A stretch of 64,000 nucleotides of DNA from Salinivirga cyanobacteriivorans (GTDB taxonomy: Bacteria > Bacteroidota > Bacteroidia > Bacteroidales > Salinivirgaceae): NCBI RefSeq assembly GCF_001443605.1, contig NZ_CP013118.1:690225-754224 (forward strand), given 5' to 3'. A program made the position numbers and the translations under genes. The first letter of the stretch is position 1. The number at the start of each line of letters is the position of its first letter. Under the pieces are notes generated by a model. The model was not told the DNA's origin, ran no database searches, and saw nothing but the letters and a program-made list of their open reading frames with translations. Shown piece by piece: positions 53,985 to 61,837 of the stretch.

Positions 53985-54880
53985 TACCATAGCCCCAAAA
54001 ACTTACGCTTTTGTTTCACTATTGCAAATGGCGTACTTGAAAAGCCATTGGTATTTAAAACCTCTATAAGCTCATCATCGCCGCGGGCGCTGCATTCTAA
54101 TACCAAATCCTGCTTTTCGAAATCTTTGTATAGGCGATTCAATAAAACCTGGAAAACTTTTTTCCTGTCAGCAGTGCTGTCGGCCAGGCTAAAAAGCATA
54201 TAAACCCTGTTTCGAAAACGTATGGCATAACTAAGGCCAATAAGATTATTGGTTGATGAATAAACCCCATAAGCATTGCCAAAACCGAAACGAGAACTGA
54301 ACGATAAGAGGCGTCGTAAGGCTAAAATCTCCCTTTGTTTAATTTTACGCCCGTACATTCTTAAAACAAAGTTTATAATCACTGCAAGCTGAACTCCGCG
54401 AGAGACCGTCATATCCTCACCTTTATCTGTCAGCGATGACGATTTTGCCATGTGCTGCTGCACTTCAGCGGGATATATCAAATCTTTGCTATGCACATAA
54501 GCATTTGAATATTGATAATCATGCACTACCCTCGGATTTAAAGCATTCAGGGGTATTTCCCATCGTTTAAATCTGGCGGGGATTTTTTGCAGGAACTGGT
54601 TTAAAATATCTTCGCTTACTGGTTGTGTGCTAAATACACCCAACTGGGATATGATTGAAAGCACTGATAAACGCCATTTGCCCTTGCGTTTAATCATGGG
54701 TAATGGCATTACAGCCTCATATTGGTCTGAGATAAGTGCATCCCATTTTTCACAGGTACTGTCTAAAAACCATGAATAAGCATATAATGTACCGTTTGCA
54801 GATTTATTAATGCAGGAATCCCACTTACGAAAATCAATCTTTTCGTTGTCCACATACGATATATTAAATGGTTTACTCAC
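53984..54880 (-). CDS. GNAT/FemAB-like acyltransferase in glycan operon
   Basis: The 298-residue protein has no signal peptide. The N-terminal half contains WDSCINKSANGTLYAYSWFLDSTCE and EAVMPLPMIKRKGKWRLSV, a pattern common to GNAT/FemAB-type acyltransferases of surface polysaccharide loci. The C-terminal half has FGFGNAYGVYSSTNNLIGLSYAIRFRNRVYMLFS and a final VLNTNGFSSTPF strand-helix unit resembling an acyl-CoA or aminoacyl-tRNA binding fold. It is the last gene of a three-gene operon with a deacetylase and a GT4 enzyme. An acyl or amino-acyl addition to a sugar is the best guess; family membership is moderately certain. Confidence 0.6.
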   Translation of the reverse strand: MSKPFNISYVDNEKIDFRKWDSCINKSANGTLYAYSWFLDSTCEKWDALISDQYEAVMPLPMIKRKGKWRLSVLSIISQLGVFSTQPVSEDILNQFLQKIPARFKRWEIPLNALNPRVVHDYQYSNAYVHSKDLIYPAEVQQHMAKSSSLTDKGEDMTVSRGVQLAVIINFVLRMYGRKIKQREILALRRLLSFSSRFGFGNAYGVYSSTNNLIGLSYAIRFRNRVYMLFSLADSTADRKKVFQVLLNRLYKDFEKQDLVLECSARGDDELIEVLNTNGFSSTPFAIVKQKRKFLGLW

Positions 54881-54899
54881 TTAACTAATTTAAAACAGG

Positions 54900-56210
54900 T
54901 TAATCCTTTGGTACAGCATAATCTACCATACGTTCGTAAATCGTATCCCAGCCTTTCCAGGGACTGATATCACTAAAAGACTCGTTATGCCAGACGGTCA
55001 TGAGTGTTCCGCCTACATCTTTAACTTTATCTATAATTTCTTCACATTTTGCATAGGCCTCATGAGGATTATGTTTTGAATAGAAGTTCAGCGTTGCATC
55101 CATTAAATGGAATGGATAGATGCGTAAATTTGTGATTTTATTGGCTTTAAGATTAAAAAATTTAAATGAACCGGCATATCCCGCTCTGAAACCTGGTCGC
55201 GAAGGATACCCCATGGAAAAATCCTTTGTAATACCCTGCTCAACGAGTTTTTCGTAAGAATCGGGCATTTTGAACTTAATGTAATGAAATCTATTACATC
55301 TCACCTCTTTTTCGGTAATTTCATCCAGGGCTTCAATCTCTTCGGCCAGGTGCCTTGAATTTTGCGATGATGCAAACGAAGCATGAATACCTACGATTGC
55401 CTTTTCTGAATAATTATGAACCAATTGTCTGAAAAACTTATTTTTATGCGATACAGCACGGTCATATCCCCCATAATTACCTAAAAGGAAAAATATGTAT
55501 GGTTTTAGGTCATATTTAGCATGTATGCGATCTATTTCATCATAATTATCATACGGATCGCGCTCCATACCCATTAAAACTTTCAGCCGATGTCCATAAT
55601 TATGAAATCGCTGTTGCACCATATTCATGGCCAAACCACCTGTGGTACGCAAAAAACCTTTATGCAAATAAGCCCAGGCATTATCCACATCTATTGTGGG
55701 TTGAAAGCTGTAACTTGCTTTTTTCAACGGTAAATCAGGAAAACGATCTTTTAGTGCATCTCCAAGTCTGTTTAACCAAATATTAACTACAGGTTCATAA
55801 AGAAATTCGTTCTTCCAGGCAAGGCTATTTCGTGGGTCATATCGACCATAACGATCTTTTTTGGCATACAAATACTCTTCGTACCTTGAAATCATAAAAA
55901 ATGTGGCCGCAAAAACATCAAAAGGAAAATCGCCTTTATTCACGTTGTAAAAAACCTTAACGCCGTCCCACTCTTTCACGACTACCTTGTGTTCTGTCAC
56001 ATCTTCCTGGAAAAGCAGCAATACCGGAAATATATTGAGGGAAATATCTTTAAAATTTTCCATCGAGTAATTAAGTCTCGGGCCAAGCTCAGCCCTGAAC
56101 TCATTAGCATCTGTTGTCACTTTATAGTCAACATCAAATCTTTCTTTAAAAATAAAATCCAGTGTATATAGTAACCGGTTGCTTTTTTTATGGGTGTATA
56201 TTGTCAACAT
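54900..56210 (-). CDS. Polysaccharide deacetylase family protein
   Basis: The 436-residue protein has an N-terminal domain (about 1-170) common to Bacteroidota polysaccharide-deacetylase-like proteins, and a NodB-like domain from about 172: TIDVDNAWAYLHKG contains the metal-binding Asp pair, then GIHASFASSQN and CNRFHYIKFKMP follow, with VWHNESF near the end. The usual HxxxH zinc motif appears as HASFAS with fewer His, so activity is not assured. These proteins remove acetyl groups from N-acetylated sugars. The gene starts one base from the GT4 gene's stop and ends 19 bases before the acyltransferase-like gene. Confidence 0.78.
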   Translation of the reverse strand: MLTIYTHKKSNRLLYTLDFIFKERFDVDYKVTTDANEFRAELGPRLNYSMENFKDISLNIFPVLLLFQEDVTEHKVVVKEWDGVKVFYNVNKGDFPFDVFAATFFMISRYEEYLYAKKDRYGRYDPRNSLAWKNEFLYEPVVNIWLNRLGDALKDRFPDLPLKKASYSFQPTIDVDNAWAYLHKGFLRTTGGLAMNMVQQRFHNYGHRLKVLMGMERDPYDNYDEIDRIHAKYDLKPYIFFLLGNYGGYDRAVSHKNKFFRQLVHNYSEKAIVGIHASFASSQNSRHLAEEIEALDEITEKEVRCNRFHYIKFKMPDSYEKLVEQGITKDFSMGYPSRPGFRAGYAGSFKFFNLKANKITNLRIYPFHLMDATLNFYSKHNPHEAYAKCEEIIDKVKDVGGTLMTVWHNESFSDISPWKGWDTIYERMVDYAVPKD

Positions 56211-56211
56211 A

Positions 56212-57282
56212 TTAACTAAAAATATCTATCAGTTTTTGCTCCTCTTTGTTCCAGTTTAGTTCACCAGCAGCATTTTCGAGTGCAGCTCCAAAGGTATGCC
56301 GTTTCTCGAAAATTTTTACAATTTGCTCTGCAATTTTTTCAGGTTGTCTTTCTTCCAAAACCTCTCCTACTCCATATTGTTCCACAATGCTCTTCATGCC
56401 CGGCAAATCTGCTACCAAAACCGGTATTCTGGCTTGTATATAGTCAAAAATTTTATTAGGTAATGCATAGTAATAATTCAAGCCCCTGTTTTCTTCCCAC
56501 GACAGGCCAATATGTGCTTTCGATGTTATGGTTTGTATCGTTTCAAAATCAACATGCCCTCTAAACTGTATATTCTTACTTTTTTGTTTACTTGCTTTGA
56601 GCTGCAGTTCATCCTCTACATCTCCCCTGCCGCAAATTATTAACTGAAACCTGGGCAGAAACTTCATTGTTTCTATCATTAACTCTATTCCACGGCCTAT
56701 ATTCAGTGCCCCCTGGTAAACAAGTGTTGGTTTATCATACTTTTCAGTCTCTTGCTTGGGTCTGTACAAGGGTACATTTCTAATTACCTCTATTTTTTTG
56801 TTGTATTGCTTTTCGTAAATCTCTGCAATGGGTTTGCAAACGGTATAAAACCGGTCAACACGTTTTACACACATGCGCTCCAGCCAGCTCCAGATATTTT
56901 GTACCCGGGGCCGGTTTATTAATTCTGGCACCTCGGTAAAAAGTTCATGACTATCGTAAAAAAGCTTTACGCGTTTTAAACCTGCTGCAAGGCGCGCTGC
57001 CGGAAGTGTATCGAGATCGTTACTCAATATCTCTGTATACCGGTGATTGAGCAAAAAAAGCAATAGCCTGAAGTTATAAAACGCATAAAAAAGTGGCCCT
57101 TTATTTACTGGCAATCTAAAACGTTTTGTTCTGTAGGGTCTATTTATTCTGGGGCTGTTTTTCCTTTTCCGACCTATAACCCAAACATTTTTCCCCAGGC
57201 GGTTTTTGAGCGTAAGGGCAGTTTTATGCACACGCTGGTCTGCACTCAAATCATTGGTGACACAAATTATTATTCGCTCCAA
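56212..57282 (-). CDS. GT4-family glycosyltransferase
   Basis: The likely start is TTG 57282, which gives 356 residues beginning ERIIICVTNDLSADQRV. The frame extends to ATG 57342, but a promoter element at 57299 lies inside that extension. GT-B features are an N-terminal Rossmann half with LSNDLDTLPAARLAAGLK and YDSHELFTEVPE, PTLVYQGALNIGRGIELMIE at the start of the second half, and a donor site with YYALPNKIFDYIQARIPVLV near 285-305. It heads the operon with the deacetylase and acyltransferase-like genes, so the three probably modify one surface glycan. Confidence 0.83.
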   Translation of the reverse strand: MERIIICVTNDLSADQRVHKTALTLKNRLGKNVWVIGRKRKNSPRINRPYRTKRFRLPVNKGPLFYAFYNFRLLLFLLNHRYTEILSNDLDTLPAARLAAGLKRVKLFYDSHELFTEVPELINRPRVQNIWSWLERMCVKRVDRFYTVCKPIAEIYEKQYNKKIEVIRNVPLYRPKQETEKYDKPTLVYQGALNIGRGIELMIETMKFLPRFQLIICGRGDVEDELQLKASKQKSKNIQFRGHVDFETIQTITSKAHIGLSWEENRGLNYYYALPNKIFDYIQARIPVLVADLPGMKSIVEQYGVGEVLEERQPEKIAEQIVKIFEKRHTFGAALENAAGELNWNKEEQKLIDIFS

Positions 57283-57298
57283 TTGTTCAACTTTTACA

Positions 57299-57306
57299 CA
57301 AAAATA
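57299..57306 (-). promoter_or_regulatory. Promoter -7 element of GT4-deacetylase operon
   Basis: CAAAAATA on the plus strand is TATTTTTG on the minus strand. The predicted transcription start is near 57292, downstream of the ATG at 57342, so translation must begin further in, most likely at TTG 57282. Confidence 0.5.
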
Positions 57307-57415
57307 ACCGAACCTGCCCAAAAATAAAATATAAAGCCACATATCTCACAGGTTATGCAGTTTTAAAATTTGCATGGGAAAAAATATAACGCTTATTTTG
57401 CTGCAAATTTGTCCC

Positions 57416-58432
57416 ATGGCTCAATTAAAAACGAATATTGATCTTTCATCGTATCACACATTTGGTCTGCCACACAAAACAGACGCACTTTTCGAATATG
57501 AATCGGAAAAAGAACTGATTCAATTCTTAAAAACAGAAAGTCAAAAGTTTAAAAACCTGATGCCTATAGGGAGCGGCAGCAATCTTCTTTTTACAAAAAC
57601 ATACCACGGCTGCCTGCTGCATAACCTGAATCAGCACATTAAAATAACGGACAAAAACGCAACGCACACACTTGTTCAAACAGGTGGCGGACTGGAATGG
57701 GACGATTTTGTGGCCTGGACGGTTGAACAAAATCTTTATGGGCTGGAAAATTTATCGCTCATACCCGGAACCACAGGAGCCACTCCAGTGCAAAACATAG
57801 GTGCTTATGGTGTAGAGGTACGGTTGTTTATCAAATCACTCGAGGCTATTGAAATAGCGACCGGTAAAAAATACACATTCAGCAATGCAGACTGCCGTTT
57901 CGGGTATCGCGACAGTATTTTTAAAAACGAATGGCGCAACCGCTTTGTAGTTACCTCCGTAACCTATCAATTGCTGAATAAGCCACAATTTAATGTAAAT
58001 TATGGATCACTGAAACAAGAGATAGATCGCTTAGGTCCCCTGAACCAGGAAAACGTGCGCAAAGCAGTCATTAATATAAGAAACAGCAAATTACCCGACC
58101 CCGATGTAACCGGAAACGCAGGAAGTTTTTTCAAAAATCCGGTAGTTACGCAAGCCGCAGCTAACAATCTTTTGAGACAATTCCCGGCCATGCCACACTA
58201 CCCTGCCGAAGATTCATCTGTGAAACTGGCAGCAGGCTGGCTAATCGACCAATGCGGGTTAAAAGGATACCAAACTCAAAAAGGTGCCGGCATACATGAT
58301 AAACAGGCGCTGGTATTGATCAATAACGGTGTTAAAAGCGGATCAGACATTTTGGAGCTGGCCCGGTATGTGCAATCCAATGTAAAAGAACATTTTGGAA
58401 TTGAACTGGAACCTGAAGCCACAATCTTGTAA
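57416..58432 (+). CDS. murB: UDP-N-acetylenolpyruvoylglucosamine reductase
   Basis: MurB reduces UDP-GlcNAc-enolpyruvate to UDP-MurNAc with NADPH and FAD in the cytosol, the second committed step of peptidoglycan precursor synthesis. The 338 residues fit type I MurB. FAD-binding segments are MPIGSGSNLLFT and LSLIPGTTGATPVQNIGAYG. The catalytic Ser is in GNAGSFFKNP, and a Glu lies near the C-terminus in IELEPEA. ATG 57416 gives the usual N-terminus with NIDLSSYHTFGLP; the frame to 57374 adds 14 residues of no family character. It is divergent from the GT4 operon. Confidence 0.95.
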   Translation: MAQLKTNIDLSSYHTFGLPHKTDALFEYESEKELIQFLKTESQKFKNLMPIGSGSNLLFTKTYHGCLLHNLNQHIKITDKNATHTLVQTGGGLEWDDFVAWTVEQNLYGLENLSLIPGTTGATPVQNIGAYGVEVRLFIKSLEAIEIATGKKYTFSNADCRFGYRDSIFKNEWRNRFVVTSVTYQLLNKPQFNVNYGSLKQEIDRLGPLNQENVRKAVINIRNSKLPDPDVTGNAGSFFKNPVVTQAAANNLLRQFPAMPHYPAEDSSVKLAAGWLIDQCGLKGYQTQKGAGIHDKQALVLINNGVKSGSDILELARYVQSNVKEHFGIELEPEATIL

Positions 58433-58435
58433 TAA

Positions 58436-58443
58436 TACCTTTG
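58436..58443 (+). promoter_or_regulatory. Orphan promoter-like element after murB
   Basis: TACCTTTG is a perfect TAnnTTTG, but no recognised gene follows before the insertion sequence. A 37-codon frame from TTG 58441 to 58554 overlaps it. The element may be chance or may have served a gene now lost. Confidence 0.25.
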
Positions 58444-58618
58444 CTCAGAATAGACCATTTTTTAAGTAACTTATCTCTAAACACACTAAAATTTAGGCTT
58501 TTAGATCTTGCTTTTAATAAAAACATTGATATATTTGGTAAACAAGAATATTGAAATTAATGCATCGAAAAAATAAGTGCAAAAAACATGTGCTTATTAA
58601 TAAATAAAATTGGTTGGA

Positions 58619-58655
58619 TGGAATTGCAACAAAAAAATGGACAAAAGATTAAGCC
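58619..58655 (+). repeat. IS3 terminal inverted repeat, orfB side
   Basis: Aligned without gaps to the reverse complement of 59847-59883, 24 of 37 bases match by eye, with identical outer TGGA, inner GGACA and TTAAGCC blocks. The orfB stop codon lies inside it. Confidence 0.85.
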
Positions 58656-59503
58656 GCGTTCATATTTAAAAAATTTGAAAAAGCTTCTGGTGTTTTATAT
58701 CCCAGGTAAGCATGTTTTCTTTTTCGATTATACCATACTTCTATAAACTCAAAAATTGCGTTTTTTGCTTGTTTTACAGAGCGGTAATCATAGTGATAAA
58801 TCATCTCGGACTTGATGATTTTAAAGAAGTTTTCGGCCACTGCATTGTCCCAACAGTTGCCCTTGCGGCTCATGCTTTGAACCACATCATTGCCTTTTAA
58901 TTCTTTTCTAAAGCTATCTGCGGCATATTGCACGCCCCTGTCAGAGTGAAAAATCAACCCGGGTGCTACTGGCCGGTTGGTTTTGGCCATTTGCCAGGCC
59001 GGGATGATCGTAGCCTCAGTGGTTAAGTCTTCTGAAAGCGACCATCCCACGATTTTACGGTCAAATAAGTCCATGATGATGGTCAAATACAACCACCCTT
59101 CTGCCGTGGGGACGTATGTGATGTCTGATACCCATGCCTTAGAAACCTCTTCCTGGTAAAACTCCCTTTTCAGGATGTTTTCAGCTATCCGGAACCCATG
59201 GTTTGAATCCGTCGTAGCTACCCTGTACTTTTTGCGGGTAATGCTCCGAAGCCCCATTTTCTTCATCATCCTGCCAATACGCGGGCGCGATGCCTGAAAC
59301 CCCTGCTCATTCAGCTCATCGGTTATCTTTGGGCTCCCGTAACGCCCTTTATTATCATGATATATTTCTCCGATTTTTTTCATCAACCTTATCGTTTCCA
59401 TGACCCTCGCTGATGGTTTCCTTTCTAACCATGCATAGTAACTACTTCTTGCCACCCCCAGCACTTTACACATTTTCTCAACAGCAAATTCTTGCTGGTA
59501 CAT
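58649..59503 (-). CDS. IS3-family transposase, OrfB (catalytic part)
   Basis: The 284 residues from the first ATG carry an HTH_21-like region (RRYGSPKI-type: GRYGSPKITDELNEQGF) and an rve integrase core. The DDE triad is visible as WVSDITYV, FHSDRGVQY and NAVAENFFKIIKSE, and the end has EVWYNRKRKHAYLGYKTPEAF. The frame stays open upstream past this ATG to the slippery site at 59554, so the active protein is probably an OrfAB fusion made by -1 frameshifting, while OrfB alone may not be made in quantity. All catalytic residues are present. Confidence 0.95.
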   Translation of the reverse strand: MYQQEFAVEKMCKVLGVARSSYYAWLERKPSARVMETIRLMKKIGEIYHDNKGRYGSPKITDELNEQGFQASRPRIGRMMKKMGLRSITRKKYRVATTDSNHGFRIAENILKREFYQEEVSKAWVSDITYVPTAEGWLYLTIIMDLFDRKIVGWSLSEDLTTEATIIPAWQMAKTNRPVAPGLIFHSDRGVQYAADSFRKELKGNDVVQSMSRKGNCWDNAVAENFFKIIKSEMIYHYDYRSVKQAKNAIFEFIEVWYNRKRKHAYLGYKTPEAFSNFLNMNAA

Positions 59504-59505
59504 GT

Positions 59506-59826
59506 TTATGAATTCGTATTTCTGCTGTCGCCCTTGGAGAAAATGCTCACTGCCTTTTTTAAGATATCGCGCTCTATTTGCGTTTCCCGCAGTTCTTTTC
59601 GAAGCTGTGCCAGCTCTTTCTCCTTGTCGGTCATCACAGGCCTGCCTTGTCCAGCAAAGCTGTTATCTCCATATTTATCATGCTCCCTGACCCAACGGTT
59701 TAACATGTTGTCTGTAATGCCCAACTCTTGTGCAATTTCCTTTTTTGGCCTGTTTTGCTGTGTCTGACAAAGCTCTACTGCCATTTTTTTAAATTCTTTG
59801 TCATACTTCTTTCTTCGTACACTCAT
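59506..59826 (-). CDS. IS3-family transposase, OrfA (DNA-binding part)
   Basis: The 106-residue protein has an N-terminal helix-turn-helix (KKYDKEFKKMAVELC, then KKEIAQELGITDNMLNRWV) that binds the terminal repeats, followed by a leucine-zipper-like coiled coil (KEKELAQLRKELRETQIERDI) for oligomerisation. It ends 2 bases before the first ATG of orfB. The frameshift heptamer lies at codons for L-K-K near residue 90, within the coiled-coil end, as is usual for IS3 elements. Confidence 0.95.
   Translation of the reverse strand: MSVRRKKYDKEFKKMAVELCQTQQNRPKKEIAQELGITDNMLNRWVREHDKYGDNSFAGQGRPVMTDKEKELAQLRKELRETQIERDILKKAVSIFSKGDSRNTNS
59554..59560 (-). promoter_or_regulatory. Programmed -1 frameshift site (A6G)
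   Basis: On the minus strand the heptamer AAAAAAG is read TTA AAA AAG in the orfA frame. A -1 slip gives AAA AAA GGC and continues without a stop into orfB. Confidence 0.8.
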
Positions 59827-59846
59827 AATGCAAATCTAGTTCTTTA

Positions 59847-59883
59847 GGCTTAACTATATGTCCGGGCAAATGTAGCAACTCCA
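59847..59883 (-). repeat. IS3 terminal inverted repeat, orfA side
   Basis: The reverse complement begins TGGAGTTGCTACA and ends TTAAGCC, matching the other end of the element. The orfA start lies 20 bases inside. Confidence 0.85.
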
Positions 59884-60052
59884 GGAACCTTAATATTCAT
59901 TTATGATGTGCTTAAAGCTTCATTTAACTTGCAAAATTGTCTGCAAAATAACGGGTGCTGTATGAAAACAAGCCCACACAACAATACTTAGGCCTAAAAA
60001 AATAAAGTTTAGCTCTTTATGCCGCAAAAAAGCAAGTTTAAACGTTAGAGAT

Positions 60053-61297
60053 ATGGAAGAGAAAAGATCTACAGTTACAATTCGGGGGAAAAATGAGTCT
60101 AAATCGGTTGAAATAGGTTCCGAAATCAATTTCGAAGCATTCTCTTCTATAATTGACAAGTGGCAATCGCTGATAGATACAGTTGCAAAGATTGTGGATG
60201 TGCCTTCTGGTTTAATAATGAGATTAAATGAGGAAACCATTGAAGTTTTCTTAAAAAGTCAGACTGAAGGAAACCCCTATCATGCAGGAGAAAAAGCTGA
60301 TTTGATTTATGGCTTGTATTGTGAAACGGTTATAGGCACACAAGAAGAGCTTTTAATTCCTGATGCAACAAAAAATTATGTTTGGAGCAAAAACAACCCT
60401 GATGTAGACATAAATATGATTGCTTACCTGGGCTACCCCATTAACTGGCCTGATGGAAAAGTATTTGGAACAGTTTGTTTATTAGATAACAAAGAAAACC
60501 ACTATGGCGAGAATTTCAAGGAACTCCTTTATCTAGCTAAAAAACACATTGAATCAGATTTACAACTCATTAAATCTAAGCATGAATTGGAAGAACTAAA
60601 CCTCAGCTTGCAAGAAACCAGTAGTATAAAAACCAGGTTCTTGTCTTTAATATCTCATGATGTGCGCGGAGGAGTAGGCACAATAAATGAATTTCTTAAA
60701 TTAATTATAAAAAAATATGATGATTACGAAGGCCAAAAATTAAAAGAAGACCTAATATATTTGAATAATATGGCCAATTCTGCATTTGAAACACTAGAAA
60801 ATTTATTAAGCTGGTCAAAAAATGATTTACTGCACTTAGAGCCCGAAAAAATAGATTTTAATATTGTTGAAATGATTGAAAGCTTATTGTCATTCTTTAA
60901 GTTATCAATCAAAATGAAAAATATTGAAGTAATAAAAAGATTTTCAGAAAAGCATATAAATGTATTCGCCGATGAGGATATGATAAGAACTGCTCTAAGA
61001 AACATCATTTCAAATGCAATTAAATATAATAAATCAAACGGCAAACTTAAAATAGAAGTTTATAAAAAAAATGGTCATACTTTTTTAATAATAGAAGATA
61101 CCGGAATTGGAATGGATAAATTTACCATTGAGCAACTTTTTACCTACTCCAATTCACATAAACTTAAAGGTACATTGGGAGAAAGCAGTTCAGGAATAGG
61201 ATTATTTTTAACGCGTGATTTTCTGGAGAAAAACAATATTATCGTCGACGTGCAAAGTAATCCTGAAAAAGGAACTAAATTCGAGTTGACTTTATAG
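60053..61297 (+). CDS. GAF-domain sensor histidine kinase
   Basis: The 414-residue protein has no membrane helix. A GAF-type domain covers about 25-180 (VDVPSGLIMRLNEETIEVF, IAYLGYPINWPDGKVFGTVCLLD). A HisKA region follows with the phospho-acceptor H202 in SLISHDVRGG, then the HATPase domain with N-box NIISNAIKYNKS, G1 EDTGIGM and G2 SSGIGLFLTRDF. It would sense a soluble or redox signal in the cytosol and phosphorylate a response regulator. No regulator gene is adjacent, so it is an orphan kinase. The start ATG 60053 is the only good candidate. Confidence 0.92.
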   Translation: MEEKRSTVTIRGKNESKSVEIGSEINFEAFSSIIDKWQSLIDTVAKIVDVPSGLIMRLNEETIEVFLKSQTEGNPYHAGEKADLIYGLYCETVIGTQEELLIPDATKNYVWSKNNPDVDINMIAYLGYPINWPDGKVFGTVCLLDNKENHYGENFKELLYLAKKHIESDLQLIKSKHELEELNLSLQETSSIKTRFLSLISHDVRGGVGTINEFLKLIIKKYDDYEGQKLKEDLIYLNNMANSAFETLENLLSWSKNDLLHLEPEKIDFNIVEMIESLLSFFKLSIKMKNIEVIKRFSEKHINVFADEDMIRTALRNIISNAIKYNKSNGKLKIEVYKKNGHTFLIIEDTGIGMDKFTIEQLFTYSNSHKLKGTLGESSSGIGLFLTRDFLEKNNIIVDVQSNPEKGTKFELTL

Positions 61298-61438
61298 CAG
61301 ATCAAAACAAGCATTTATGAATACAGTGTCCCTCTCGCTCCTAACAAACGATTTTATAGTCTGAGTATTCAAATTATACATCAACGCCTCAGTTATAGCC
61401 ACATTTTTTTATAGTCCCTAAACTTCTTCGTATAGTGA
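61298..61438. other. Intergenic stretch without recognised features
   Basis: I see no gene, hairpin terminator or promoter-like element in this AT-rich stretch. It precedes the degraded frame at 61439. Confidence 0.5.
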
Positions 61439-61723
61439 CGTACATCACCATCCAATGGAGATTTTGGCTTTCTAAACTCAATAGAAATTTACATATCGGC
61501 TGAAGGTTTATCAGAAGTAAAAATAGCATGGAAAGAAAATATTTCTTCCAGCGTAGGGCAATACCTTGAGCTGGAGACCTCCAGTGAAGACATCAAAGAA
61601 TTTATTTAAAAAGATGAATTTAAGCTAAGAGTAAATACAGTAACAGATGAATCACTTATTTCCGATCATCACATAGACATTCATTCAATTTTTCATGTAG
61701 ATGCTGAGATTTTGGGTCAATAA
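61439..61723 (+). pseudogene. Degraded fragment of an unidentified gene
   Basis: One frame reads as protein-like sequence (SPSNGDFGFLNSIEIYISA, then GLSEVKIAWKENISSSVGQY, then VNTVTDESLISDHHIDIHS), interrupted by an in-frame TAA at 61607-61609 and ending with TAA at 61721. There is no start codon in context. Removing the internal stop would leave about 94 residues of a plausible beta-rich C-terminus. I do not recognise the family. Confidence 0.5.
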
Positions 61724-61837
61724 AACACCCATGAGCTCTCTATTTTCACGCCAATAAACGATCCTATGTCGGTAGCTTCTGAATATAAACAAAAATTAAT
61801 TCCCGGCTCCTAATACCTGCGAACCCACGCCTCGGTA

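Larger units (their letters stand above)
58619..59883 (-). mobile_element. Complete IS3-family insertion sequence
   Basis: The 1265-base element is bounded by imperfect 37-base terminal inverted repeats that start TGGA and end TTAAGCC. The flanks carry a 3-base direct duplication, GGA at 58616-58618 and GGA at 59884-59886. It encodes orfA and orfB in overlapping frames with a slippery A6G heptamer. It sits between murB and the histidine kinase gene without breaking either. Intact ends, frames and target duplication indicate recent insertion. Confidence 0.93.

Noticed and set aside
58441-58554. 37-codon frame from TTG after murB, overlapping a TAnnTTTG element
   Set aside because: The composition looks protein-like, but it is too short, the start overlaps the promoter-like element, and no family is recognised. 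Kept only as context for the orphan element.
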